A stretch of 16,973 bases of DNA from Limnoraphis robusta CS-951 (GCF_000972705.2 NZ_LATL02000169.1:1-16973), one strand, 5' to 3'; shown: positions 6,948 to 15,034, numbered from the stretch's first letter. Notes: generated by a model not told the origin, from the sequence alone. Numbers and translations: made by a program.

Positions 6948-9900
6948 TTAACTTTTGACTTCAACCTCAATATTCTCAACTGATGAGGGTTCAGTTTCCG
7001 TCAATTCAATGGCTTGATGATACGCTTCAACGGCTTCATCAAGTTGACCTATTTCTTGAAAGAGATCACCCAGTTTATGGTAAGCTTCCCAGTTGTCAGG
7101 TTCTAACTGAATTAATTGTTTATAGCAGTCAATTGCCTGTTCAAACTGAGCTTGAGAAACAAAAACTTCTCCTAAATTGTGATAGATTAAAGCTAAATTT
7201 GGGTTAATATCGAGAGCTTGGTTATATGCGGTGATCGCTTCTTCCCAACGTTCAAGTTGAACTAAAACTTGACCTAATTTACAGTAAAACCCTTGCTTTT
7301 GAGGATGATGTTCAATGGCTTGATTATAAATCGCGATCGCATTTTCTAATTGTTGTTGAGAGATGAAGATTTCCCCTAAATTGAGATAGGCTTCGACTTG
7401 ACGGGGATCTAACTGAATTGCTTTTTTATAACAAATCACGGTCCAGTCTACTTTTCCTAATTCTATCAGAGCGTTAGCAAATTGTATATACTCTTGTGCT
7501 GTTACTCCTTCCGGTTCTAAAGTTAAAGCACGATACCAACAATTTGCCCATTCTTCAGACTTTTCTAACTGTTTCCAAACTTTAGCTAAGTTGCGATAAG
7601 CAGACGCTAATTTAGGTTTAATCTGAATCGCTTTTTGATAGCAAGAAATCGCCGCATCCCATTGTTGATCTTTGGCGTACAGACTTCCTAAATTTGCATG
7701 AACTTCTGCAAACTTAGGATCGATAACTAAAGCATGATTGTACTGTTCTTTCGCTTCTTTAACTCGACCCAAACATTGCAAAGCATTTCCCCAGAGTTTA
7801 TAAGCGATTGCTGAATTAGGCTGTATTTTAACTGCCCTTTGACAAGCATTAATTGCTTTTTCAAACTGTTTATTTTTTAAGGATTCTTCAGCTTCTTTGA
7901 GATCGATATCAACATTTTGAGAAGTCTTGTTATATTTTTCTGTTGCTACAATCTCAACCTTTTCTAAAGTTTGAGGTAAAGTTGTAATATTACTGGGTTT
8001 TGACTCGAGTTTCAGATGACCATTGGAATAACCATTGAGAGGAATTGGTTGAAGAGGCGTAATATTATCAAACTCAGAACTTCGATGACCATTATGGGTA
8101 TTAAACAAGTGATGAAAATTGCTTCGAGGTTGATTATCCTTTTTGATAGAAATCGTTGGATGATGAAGTTGTTCTAGTTTTTGTAAATAGAATTCTGCCT
8201 CATCTCGCTTACCTTGACGCTTCAACGCTTCGCTGATATTTTGATAGGCTGCTGTTAATTTTGAGTCCATCTGAATGGCTCGTTTATAACAAGTGATCGC
8301 GGGTGTAATCTGATCTTGCTTCAGCAAAATATTTCCCAAATTCAAATGCTCTTTAGCGGTTCCTCGTTCGGGTTCTAAGCTATAGGCTTCATACAAACAT
8401 CCAGCCATTTCTAAAGGTTTATTAAGCTGTTTCCACACTTTAGATAAGTTGTGATAAACAACCGCAGATTTTGGATTAATCTTAATCGATTCCTGATAAT
8501 ACTTAATTGAATCTTTCCAGTTTTGTTGTTGAGCGCATAGGGTTCCTAAGTTGAGATAAATTTCGGCATCTTTCCATCCTAACTCAATTGCTTTTTTATA
8601 CAACCCTTGAGCAGATTCTCGATGACCTAGAGCTTGTTCAATTTCTCCTAAAATCTTATAAGCAACTGCTGTATTGGGTTGAATTTTTAGTGCTTCTTGA
8701 CAAGCCTCAATAGCCCCGGTTAAATTGCCGAGTTGGGCTGCGGCTTCTGCTTGTTTAATATAGTGTTCAACCGTTAATTTATCTGAAGTTTTATAACTTA
8801 AACTTTGTTCCTTAACTCCAGTTAAATATTGACTCGATTTAAGTTCATTTCCTGATAATGCTCGGTTAGACATATCATGCAATGGGCTTGATTTTAACTC
8901 TTGATTCTGAGGAACAGAGTCAACTTTTGTCAATGAAGAAACTGTAAAAATGGTGTGATTATTTTTCCCTCTAGTTGGCAAGGTTGCCTCTAAAAAAGCG
9001 GAAGAAAGTTCTGGTTCAAAACTCCAAGCTGAAAATACATGATTCAAGAAACCTCGTAAGCCTTTGATAGACTTTCTCGCGGGGTTAACTGAAAGTGTAT
9101 TTTCATTTTTAACCCCTTCTTCTAGCTTTTGTTCCGGTAAAGAACCTAAAGCTTTCAAAGCGATCATATTTTGATAATCCAGTGCAGTTTGACTCAGTTC
9201 CATCTGGCGTTTCAGGGCTTTTCCTAGCTTTTTATACGACTCTTGAGAATAAGAATTAGATTGAATTGCATGGCAATAAGAAGCAATTGCCCGTTCTACT
9301 AATCCCATATTCAGCAACATATTAGCTAGCTGCAAGTGTTCTTCTGAAGAAATGGCTCCGGGGTTAATAGAATAAGCATGATACCAACATTCTGCGGCTT
9401 CTTCTTTCTTGCCTAATTGAGTCCAAGCTCTTGCTAAATTGCGGTAAGCAATGGCTAATTTTGGTTCTAACGTAATCGCTCTTTGATAACAAATAATTGC
9501 GGGTTGCCAATCTTGTTCTTGGGCATATAATGTCCCTAAATTACAGAAGACTTCTGCAAAGTCTGGCTGAAGCTGAATGGCTTTAGCATAAGAATCTTTA
9601 GCCTTTTCAAATTGACCTTTAATTTGTTGTATATTCCCGAGTATTTTATAAGCTTTCGCATTAGGTGTAATGCTGATTACACGCTGACAAGCTGCCGCTG
9701 CCTGTTGATATTTTTTCTGAGTATAAAGGGCTTCGGCTCCGTGTAGATAAATGTCCTGATCTTCGCTATTGAGAAATAACCCCGATTGAGTAGAGGGTTC
9801 AATTCCTGAAGTCGTAACTTGTGGGATAGAGTAAGAAATCTTTTGATTAAGAGACATGGGCTGTTTTGAGGTAGACGGTAAGGATATCTGGGTTTGAGAT

Positions 9901-12203
9901 TCGATAATGCCAGCTATTTTCATAACTTTTTCAAGAGATTTTAAGGAAATCAGAATATCTTCAGTTAAAGGGTTGGGATACATAAGCTGTCGAACCGGAT
10001 AACAGCCGAACTCTGAGCCTTTTATGTAAAAATGTTGCAGTTTTAGCTGCTGACTAATCACCCAGTAATAATGCCGAATATAGTGGGGCGAAACCAGTTC
10101 AATGACTGTTGTTCCAGGACAACAAAACATGATATTGGTTAAACCACTGCCATGAGCCGATACAATGATTTCAGCATTTGCAAATAGAGTAACTTGCTGT
10201 TCGACTGACAAAGACTCCAGTGAGACTCGAACAAATCCCCATTGACTCAGCCATGACATGACTTCGGCTTCATTAATAATGTGACGATAACTGGCTCGTT
10301 CACGACTGATATAAATACGGGTTGGTGAGTGAGATTGATTTGGGGTTTTTGGTGTCAAAAATAGCCTGCGATGGAAGGCTAACGCCTCAGAAGATAACCA
10401 CCCTAGATGACTGGGAAATGAGGGAACAATTAACTTTTCAGCTTCGATATAAGGAGAGCGATCACTTTCAATAATTTTGCTCAGGGGAATCCCTAATCTT
10501 TCCAATGTTTCTCGCTGAAAAGGTTGCTGAATACTATTCACAACAAACCAATCTATCTGTTCCCAAGAATATCCTCCATTTCGTAAAATGTCAAATCGAG
10601 GTAAAATATCAACCATCCAGTGAAAGTAAACGTTTCCTGATAACCCCGAAAGAACTGCAACGGTTCCTTCTATGAGTTCTAGGTTTGGTAATTCATCTGG
10701 AATTAAACTAGAATCTTGAACGTTATGAGTCTTTTCACAGAAGGGAAGTTTTCCAGGATAACTGCGAGAAAGTTCAGGAATGATTTGATTTTTTGAATTC
10801 CAAATGGTGATCTGTTCGCAAACTAACCAACTATTTTTTTGAGGACTTACCCAAGCTCGTCCATGAAAAAATCTAGAGACTTTAATCGGGTCATTCTGGA
10901 TTTCTATTGTATCAGGAAACTGACAGAAATACACATCTTGACTGAGGGACTGAATCTGAAATTTACTGAATATTTTCTTCAGACAGGATTGACAATTTAA
11001 GCCTTCACATGGTTTTGATGTTCCCTTTGAAAATTCATCCTTGATATTGGAAACTTTAAGGTTTTTGTCTACTTGAATGGATGAATGATTTTCGATTGAT
11101 TTTTGAAAGGCTTTGAATTCTTGATTGGCAACTAAGAACAATTGTTTGATGATCTTAGCTGAATTCCATTTTGCTTGTTTTTCTAAACAGAGTTTTAAGT
11201 TTAAAGAAGCTTCATTCCCTTGAGGATAAATGTGTAATGATTTGTGATAATACAATTCAGCTTGAGCATATTTTCCCGATGCAATTAAGACATTCCCGAG
11301 ACTGATATAGGTTTGACTGAGAGATGCAACTATCTGAGAAAAATCAGTATCTAATTTCAAAGAAGTTAAAAAATTCGCACAAGCAATAATAGCCTTTTCT
11401 AATTCATCTTTGCCGATTAAAGATTGAGCAAAACTACAATAATAATCAATCAAAAAATCCGATTGTTTAACGGCGGATTTCCAAAAGGCGATCGCGGACT
11501 TTAACTCACCCACGAATAGTAAGCTTTCTCCCAAGCTACTCTCAGCAAAAATAGAATCCGGTTGAAGCTGAATTGCACGTTTAAAACTCTCAATTGCATC
11601 CTGATGAAGATTCAAAAGTTGAAACGCTTTACCTATATTTTGATGAAAAATATAGTTTTCTGAGTCTAACATAATTGCTTGTTTAAAATGATAAATGGCT
11701 TGTTTTAATTCACCTATTTCCAAGAATATTTGACCCAGGTTATTTTGTATGATTGATTCATTATTGAATTTATCAAGGGCAACTTTTAATGTATAAATAG
11801 CAGACTTAACCTGATTTGTAGAAGCGAATAAGTATCCTAAATTATTATAAGCATTAACTAAAAAATAATCTGCTTTTTTTGTTTTGTTTTCGGCGGGAAT
11901 ATTAATCATTTTTTTGTAAATATTAATTGCCGCATCAATTTGACCACTGTGTTGGAGAGCAACCCCTAAATTATAATAAGCTTGCAGGTAGTTGGGATTT
12001 TGTTCAATTGCTTTTTGGTAGCTCTCAATCGCTCTAGGTAAATCTTCTAGCTTATATAAAACCAAGCCTTGATTATAGTAAATTTCAGGCCAATGTGGTT
12101 TTTGAATCAGAGCTTGCTGGTAGTAATAAACTGCTGTTTCAAATTGTCCCTTTTGGTGGCATTTTAGACCCATTTTAGCGAGGATTTCAGGAGGATGACG
12201 CAT
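6948..12203 (-). CDS. TPR protein with an embedded glycosyltransferase family 61 (DUF563) domain
   Basis: A 1751-residue protein. Residues 1-355 are TPRs. About 395-430 is a cysteine-rich lead-in (CEGLNCQSC at 399-407). About 440-760 is a GT61/DUF563 domain with NVYFHWMVDILPR at 524-536, RIYISRE at 629-635 and SAHGSGLTNIMF at 682-693. These are hallmarks of this family of retaining or inverting transferases, which includes plant xylosyltransferases and the human EOGT. Residues 818-1735 are TPRs arranged as three related blocks (818-1000, 1145-1330, 1433-1600) plus a tail, joined by low-complexity linkers. There is no signal peptide. The ATG at 12203 has no clear Shine-Dalgarno. The gene follows the RTX gene by 76 bases on the same strand. 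TPR arrays in glycosyltransferases such as OGT recognise protein acceptors, so protein glycosylation is a reasonable guess. The acceptor is not shown by the sequence. Confidence 0.9.
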   Translation of the reverse strand: MRHPPEILAKMGLKCHQKGQFETAVYYYQQALIQKPHWPEIYYNQGLVLYKLEDLPRAIESYQKAIEQNPNYLQAYYNLGVALQHSGQIDAAINIYKKMINIPAENKTKKADYFLVNAYNNLGYLFASTNQVKSAIYTLKVALDKFNNESIIQNNLGQIFLEIGELKQAIYHFKQAIMLDSENYIFHQNIGKAFQLLNLHQDAIESFKRAIQLQPDSIFAESSLGESLLFVGELKSAIAFWKSAVKQSDFLIDYYCSFAQSLIGKDELEKAIIACANFLTSLKLDTDFSQIVASLSQTYISLGNVLIASGKYAQAELYYHKSLHIYPQGNEASLNLKLCLEKQAKWNSAKIIKQLFLVANQEFKAFQKSIENHSSIQVDKNLKVSNIKDEFSKGTSKPCEGLNCQSCLKKIFSKFQIQSLSQDVYFCQFPDTIEIQNDPIKVSRFFHGRAWVSPQKNSWLVCEQITIWNSKNQIIPELSRSYPGKLPFCEKTHNVQDSSLIPDELPNLELIEGTVAVLSGLSGNVYFHWMVDILPRFDILRNGGYSWEQIDWFVVNSIQQPFQRETLERLGIPLSKIIESDRSPYIEAEKLIVPSFPSHLGWLSSEALAFHRRLFLTPKTPNQSHSPTRIYISRERASYRHIINEAEVMSWLSQWGFVRVSLESLSVEQQVTLFANAEIIVSAHGSGLTNIMFCCPGTTVIELVSPHYIRHYYWVISQQLKLQHFYIKGSEFGCYPVRQLMYPNPLTEDILISLKSLEKVMKIAGIIESQTQISLPSTSKQPMSLNQKISYSIPQVTTSGIEPSTQSGLFLNSEDQDIYLHGAEALYTQKKYQQAAAACQRVISITPNAKAYKILGNIQQIKGQFEKAKDSYAKAIQLQPDFAEVFCNLGTLYAQEQDWQPAIICYQRAITLEPKLAIAYRNLARAWTQLGKKEEAAECWYHAYSINPGAISSEEHLQLANMLLNMGLVERAIASYCHAIQSNSYSQESYKKLGKALKRQMELSQTALDYQNMIALKALGSLPEQKLEEGVKNENTLSVNPARKSIKGLRGFLNHVFSAWSFEPELSSAFLEATLPTRGKNNHTIFTVSSLTKVDSVPQNQELKSSPLHDMSNRALSGNELKSSQYLTGVKEQSLSYKTSDKLTVEHYIKQAEAAAQLGNLTGAIEACQEALKIQPNTAVAYKILGEIEQALGHRESAQGLYKKAIELGWKDAEIYLNLGTLCAQQQNWKDSIKYYQESIKINPKSAVVYHNLSKVWKQLNKPLEMAGCLYEAYSLEPERGTAKEHLNLGNILLKQDQITPAITCYKRAIQMDSKLTAAYQNISEALKRQGKRDEAEFYLQKLEQLHHPTISIKKDNQPRSNFHHLFNTHNGHRSSEFDNITPLQPIPLNGYSNGHLKLESKPSNITTLPQTLEKVEIVATEKYNKTSQNVDIDLKEAEESLKNKQFEKAINACQRAVKIQPNSAIAYKLWGNALQCLGRVKEAKEQYNHALVIDPKFAEVHANLGSLYAKDQQWDAAISCYQKAIQIKPKLASAYRNLAKVWKQLEKSEEWANCWYRALTLEPEGVTAQEYIQFANALIELGKVDWTVICYKKAIQLDPRQVEAYLNLGEIFISQQQLENAIAIYNQAIEHHPQKQGFYCKLGQVLVQLERWEEAITAYNQALDINPNLALIYHNLGEVFVSQAQFEQAIDCYKQLIQLEPDNWEAYHKLGDLFQEIGQLDEAVEAYHQAIELTETEPSSVENIEVEVKS
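7404..7907 (-). repeat. TPR super-module C (third copy)
   Basis: Residues 1433-1600 of the GT61/TPR protein. The order of signature segments (KQFEKAINACQRA, PNSAIAYK, NLGSLYA, AISCYQKAI, AYRNLAKVWKQL, NCWYRA, ANALIELG) repeats the order in modules A and B, so the copies arose by segmental duplication rather than by addition of single TPRs. Confidence 0.75.
8214..8771 (-). repeat. TPR super-module B (second copy)
   Basis: Residues 1145-1330 of the GT61/TPR protein: GAIEACQEA, PNTAVAYKILG, NLGTLCAQQQNW, VYHNLSKVWKQL, GCLYEAYSLEP, LGNILLKQ and SEALKRQG. It matches module A segment by segment, including the closing xALKRQ. Confidence 0.75.
9204..9752 (-). repeat. TPR super-module A (first copy)
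   Basis: Residues 818-1000 of the GT61/TPR protein: QQAAAACQRV, PNAKAYKILGNI, NLGTLYAQEQDW, AYRNLARAWTQL, ECWYHAYSINP, LANMLLNMG and GKALKRQ. It starts about 60 residues after the GT61 domain. Confidence 0.75.
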
Positions 12204-12265
12204 AGTGTTTAGAAAGACTTCATGTGTGAATATCCGTCAAGGCAGAATAGCTCTAAGTGGCAAGT

Positions 12266-12305
12266 AAAAACATGAGAGATTAGATGATTTCAAAGTCATC
12301 TAATC
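12266..12305 (-). terminator. 10-bp hairpin spanning the RTX stop codon, with a nearby T-run (candidate attenuator)
   Basis: On the minus strand GATTAGATGA (12305-12296) pairs perfectly with TCATCTAATC (12287-12278) around an 8-base loop. TTTTT follows at 12270-12266, eight bases after the stem. The stem overlaps the last codons and stop of the RTX gene. It is AT-rich and the T-run is offset, so termination would probably be partial. It could instead stabilise the 3' end of the RTX message. Confidence 0.45.
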
Positions 12306-13368
12306 CAAGATTAGCTTTGTTATCAAATTGAGCAATCGGTGAGACTACACCTAACTCATTAACGTAGTACAATAAACCCTGATTTTGATCGTAGATCAAG
12401 TTGGCACCTTGAGTTGAAGATTGGCCCGGAACAAAGTTATTAATTGTAGTAAATTTGCTCGGATCGATAGTACCATCTAAAGCACTAAAGACAGTGTTTG
12501 ACAGTTGAATAACATCTTCAGTGGGATCAAAATCTGTCAGTGTATCTGTATTTTCAGCACCGAAGAAAGAGAAGGCAAAAGTATCAACACCTTCACCGCC
12601 AGTTAGAGAATCATTTCCCTGACCTCCGATGAATAAATCCTTACCTGTTCCACCCTCCAATATATCCTTACCTAAACCGCCGTATAGCGTGTCATCTCCT
12701 GCGCCACCTACGAGAATGTCATCTCCTTGATTTCCAAATAAGAGGTCATTTCCCGTATCACCACCAATGGTATCGTTTTCTTCGCCACCAAAAGCAGTAT
12801 CGTCACCCTCTCCGGCGCTGAGGCTATCATTACCCAAATCGCCAAATAACTGGTCATTTCCTTTACCTGCAACTAGAGTATCGTTGCCTTGTCCACCAGA
12901 TAAAACATCGTTACCTTCTCCACTGCTGATGAAGTCATTACCCTGATTACCGACGAGGATATCGTCACCTTCATTATCAATCAGGGTATCATCTCCTTCC
13001 CCACCAAAACCTGTGTCGTTACCCTCTCCGCCATAAATCAGGTCATTTCCCTTATCCCCAAATAGTTGATCATTTCCTTGATTACCGCTAATCGTATCGT
13101 TACCTTGACCACCAAAGACGAGATCTTCATCTTTTCCTGCGCTAATGAGATCATTTCCTTGATTTCCGAGAACGATATCTGTTCCATCCCCGGCTTCGAT
13201 ACTATCATCAGCACCAAAGCCAAACAGGAGATCATTAAGATTACCTCCTGCGATATCATCACCAAAATCTGAACCCAGGAAACTATTGGGTTGTTCCGTC
13301 GCGCCTTGAAACAAAAAGCCACCGCCCGGTAATGGGGTGATTTGAGGGGTTGTAATAATTTGAGACAT
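12280..13368 (-). CDS. RTX calcium-binding protein (hemolysin-type repeats), probable type I secretion substrate
   Basis: A 362-residue acidic protein. Residues 1-31 are a short leader without a hydrophobic signal peptide. Residues 32-265 are 26 back-to-back RTX nonapeptides (consensus GGxGNDxLx), which fold into a calcium-binding parallel beta-roll. Residues 266-362 are a C-terminal domain (DTLTDFDPTEDVIQLS, then GANLIYDQNQGLLYYV, ending GLDDFEII) of a kind found at the end of many cyanobacterial RTX proteins and expected to carry the type I secretion signal. No enzymatic domain is visible, so a structural or surface role (as for the oscillin-type RTX proteins of gliding filaments) fits better than a toxin. 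The gene leads the minus-strand run containing the TPR glycosyltransferases. No clear Shine-Dalgarno precedes the ATG (TCCTAGAGTAAAAT). No ABC or outer-membrane transporter gene is in the window. Confidence 0.92.
   Translation of the reverse strand: MSQIITTPQITPLPGGGFLFQGATEQPNSFLGSDFGDDIAGGNLNDLLFGFGADDSIEAGDGTDIVLGNQGNDLISAGKDEDLVFGGQGNDTISGNQGNDQLFGDKGNDLIYGGEGNDTGFGGEGDDTLIDNEGDDILVGNQGNDFISSGEGNDVLSGGQGNDTLVAGKGNDQLFGDLGNDSLSAGEGDDTAFGGEENDTIGGDTGNDLLFGNQGDDILVGGAGDDTLYGGLGKDILEGGTGKDLFIGGQGNDSLTGGEGVDTFAFSFFGAENTDTLTDFDPTEDVIQLSNTVFSALDGTIDPSKFTTINNFVPGQSSTQGANLIYDQNQGLLYYVNELGVVSPIAQFDNKANLGLDDFEII
12574..13167 (-). repeat. 72-residue (216-bp) higher-order repeat within the RTX array
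   Basis: The nonapeptides are themselves grouped in eights. Residues 68-139 and 140-211 align unit for unit (GNQGNDxIS, then GGQGNDT, then xxGNDQLF, GDxGND and so on), and a third, shorter block starts again with GNQGDD at 212. The 216-bp period points to block duplication. Confidence 0.7.
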
Positions 13369-13754
13369 ATTTTACTCTAGGAACTTTCAAAATTCACACT
13401 GTTACGCGCTAAACCAAAGCGTTAATGCAGTAAGCCGTTCCCTGATCAATTTACTAAGTTTAATCGGAGAATTGATTTGAGTCCCCTGATCTTCTAAAAT
13501 TTTGTTGCTTAGATTTCAGTCACCCATATCTATATCTATTCTCAAGGTTTTATCTCTCTCATCCGGACGATTTATAGATTAATAAAAAACTTATATTATT
13601 TTACATTTAGGATCGGGCAATCTGCCTATGGGCAAGGCTTTTAGAGATTATCGCCCCGGATTCATAGGTTCCAAATCAATTTTAATTTATGTTACTTATG
13701 ATCACAGTTTAATAACTTCTTAACATATGACTCTAACACTGGATGAACTCCTTT
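13369..13754. other. upstream region of the RTX gene, no gene seen
   Basis: 386 AT-rich bases with no convincing coding frame on either strand. It holds the near-palindrome TCATCCGGACGA (13559-13570) and presumably the promoter and leader of the minus-strand RTX gene. I could not identify a convincing -35/-10 pair. Confidence 0.6.
13559..13570. promoter_or_regulatory. near-palindrome TCATCCGGACGA, second copy of the 6932 motif
   Basis: Differs from the perfect palindrome at 6932-6943 at one position and is flanked on both sides by similar bases (CTC before, TTT after). It lies about 190 bases upstream of the RTX start. Confidence 0.3.
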
Positions 13755-14146
13755 CTACTGTTGAGGTGTGATTGGAAAATTCCTGCTGTTGGGAATGCCA
13801 ATTACAAGTAACTCTTTGAAGACGGGATCTTGTTTTAATGGTTCCCGCAGTCAAAGTTTTTCTGAAAATTTTGCCGCTTAACTGTATCATTGTTTACGGT
13901 TTAATCCCTAAAAGGCTTTGATCGATCTAGTCGTTGCGATCGCGAATATTGTCTAACTTCTCAGGCTGGGCGATCATCTCTGCTATCCTATAAATTCCCG
14001 CTTCTTTTCCAGATACCCAAACAAGCACCCCATCTTCGATAGCAGTATCCTTCCCATAGCGAATGACTCACCAAGACATTTGTTCAAAGTCGGCGATCGC
14101 ATCAAGGACTCGATAATATTTAGGATTCTCTTTAAAGAGTCAGCAT
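13755..14146 (-). pseudogene. decayed EVE-domain (DUF55) protein gene
   Basis: Reading the minus strand from 14139 gives LFKENPKYYRVLDAI, DFEQMSW, a TGA, VIRYGKDTAIEDGVLVWVSG, KEAGIYRIAE, a TAG, IDQSLLGIKP, a TAA, then GKIFRKTL. After a frame change near 13850 come LREPLKQDPVFKELLVIG and IPNSRNFPITPQQ, ending at 13755. These pieces match, in order, the EVE domain as I know it (typical text: WLFQGNPKYY, DGVLIW, KAGIYAIAE, YWIDQSR, KPQAKIRF, and NSTNFxVTPEQW at the end). The three stops are one base away from the expected codons: TTA to TGA, TGG to TAG, CAA to TAA. An ATG at 14146 is one base out of frame with the body. EVE proteins bind modified bases in DNA or RNA and are often linked to defence. 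This copy cannot be translated whole. Confidence 0.8.
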
Positions 14147-14178
14147 AGCACAATTCAACCTTCACATTTTCTTTTTAT

Positions 14179-14202
14179 AGGGTAACTGATTTAAGTTGCC
14201 CT
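14179..14202. repeat. 9-bp hairpin at the head of the EVE fossil
   Basis: AGGGTAACT pairs with AGTTGCCCT (one G-T pair) across a 6-base loop. No T-run follows on either strand, so it is not a standard terminator. Its role is unknown. Confidence 0.45.
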
Positions 14203-14258
14203 GTCACGTTCTCTTATTTTTCCTTCCCCATCAACCCCTCTTCTCAAAAATCTATCTT

Positions 14259-14269
14259 TAGGAGGATGA
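14259..14269 (+). repeat. direct repeat TAGGAGGATGA, copy 1
   Basis: The 11-mer recurs exactly at 14340-14350, 81 bases further on, upstream of the carotenoid gene. It looks like a Shine-Dalgarno fused directly to an ATG, but the spacing is zero and the frames that follow end after 12-13 codons. Confidence 0.4.
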
Positions 14270-14339
14270 TTTTATTTAATCCGGTTTTTATAAGGTTTTT
14301 CGAGTAAGCATTTGTTTCCCTCATTTATCTTTCTTACTC

Positions 14340-14350
14340 TAGGAGGATGA
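14340..14350 (+). repeat. direct repeat TAGGAGGATGA, copy 2
   Basis: Exact second copy, 114 bases before the carotenoid protein start. It may be a binding site for a regulator of that gene, or chance. Confidence 0.4.
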
Positions 14351-14463
14351 ACGGAGAGTTTGTCTTTATTAAGATATGTAAATAGTTGGTTAAATTGCCA
14401 TTTTTAAATTTGGGTTTCCGAGAATTTTTCCAACAATTACGATAAAAATTTGGAGAATATTGT

Positions 14464-14946
14464 ATGACATTTTCTCAACTCACAAATGATATCACCGCCG
14501 CCTTAAATGAGTTTAAAGGTTTAAGGACTGATACTCAACTTGCGCTGTTGTGGTTCATCTATACAAAGATGGGAAGTTCCATCACTCCGGCTGCTCCGGG
14601 TGCGGCTGCACCGCCGATTGCAGAAGGATTATACAATCAAGTCAAAGAAGTCTCTCACGAGGAACAATTACAAATTCAACGGGATCTTTTACAACAAACT
14701 AACAATGAAATTTCCCGTGAATATGGTGCTTTAAGCGATAATACAAAGCTGTTATTCTGGTATCGTTTAGCCCAAGGAATGGAAACCGGAGAAATTGTTC
14801 CCATGCCCGAAGGTTATAAGCTGGACAAAAAAGCAGAAACGCTATTAGCTGCCCTAGAAACCTTAGATTTTGAACAACAAATTACTTTCTTGCGTCAGGT
14901 TGTTTCTCCGACAGGTTCTCAACAAACATCCCCGGGAAATATATAA
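14464..14946 (+). CDS. hcp: helical carotenoid protein (OCP N-terminal domain homologue)
   Basis: A 160-residue all-helical carotenoid-binding protein, equal to the N-terminal domain of orange carotenoid protein (OCP) without the C-terminal sensor domain. It aligns to OCP with a constant offset of 11 at the key sites I checked. W30, Y33 and W99 match the carotenoid-tunnel residues W41, Y44 and W110. N93 and R144 match N104 and R155, which in OCP hold the C-terminal domain. Other family marks are APGAA at 44-48 and PEGYKL at 115-120. Such proteins bind a ketocarotenoid and act in singlet-oxygen quenching or, in some clades, phycobilisome quenching. Residues 148-160 are a polar tail. GGAG at 14452-14455 lies 8 bases before the ATG and fixes the start. 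An intrinsic terminator follows, so it is monocistronic. No CTD-homologue gene is in the window. The HCP clade is not assigned. Confidence 0.93.
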   Translation: MTFSQLTNDITAALNEFKGLRTDTQLALLWFIYTKMGSSITPAAPGAAAPPIAEGLYNQVKEVSHEEQLQIQRDLLQQTNNEISREYGALSDNTKLLFWYRLAQGMETGEIVPMPEGYKLDKKAETLLAALETLDFEQQITFLRQVVSPTGSQQTSPGNI

Positions 14947-15034
14947 TCAATGGTTCTCGCTTTTCTAAACCGATAGAGGATGATCTCTGAATCGACTGCT
15001 ATCTAATTTGCATTCAATAATTTACGGGTTTAAG

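Larger units (their letters stand above)
14147..14463. other. upstream region of the carotenoid protein gene
   Basis: 317 bases without a gene. It contains a 9-bp hairpin (14179-14202) and two copies of TAGGAGGATGA (14259-14269 and 14340-14350). The promoter of the plus-strand carotenoid gene must lie here or in the adjacent fossil, but no clear -35/-10 pair was found. Confidence 0.6.

Noticed and set aside
13066..13272. Open frames on both strands inside the RTX array
   Set aside because: They are by-products of the repetitive GGxGNDxLx coding and have no features of their own.
12574..13368. RTX toxin or hemolysin activity
   Set aside because: There is no pore-forming, protease, lipase or other effector domain; only repeats and a C-terminal secretion-type domain are visible.
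13983..14165. 60-codon minus-strand frame with its own ATG
   Set aside because: It is a shifted reading of the EVE fossil; the EVE signature is in another frame.
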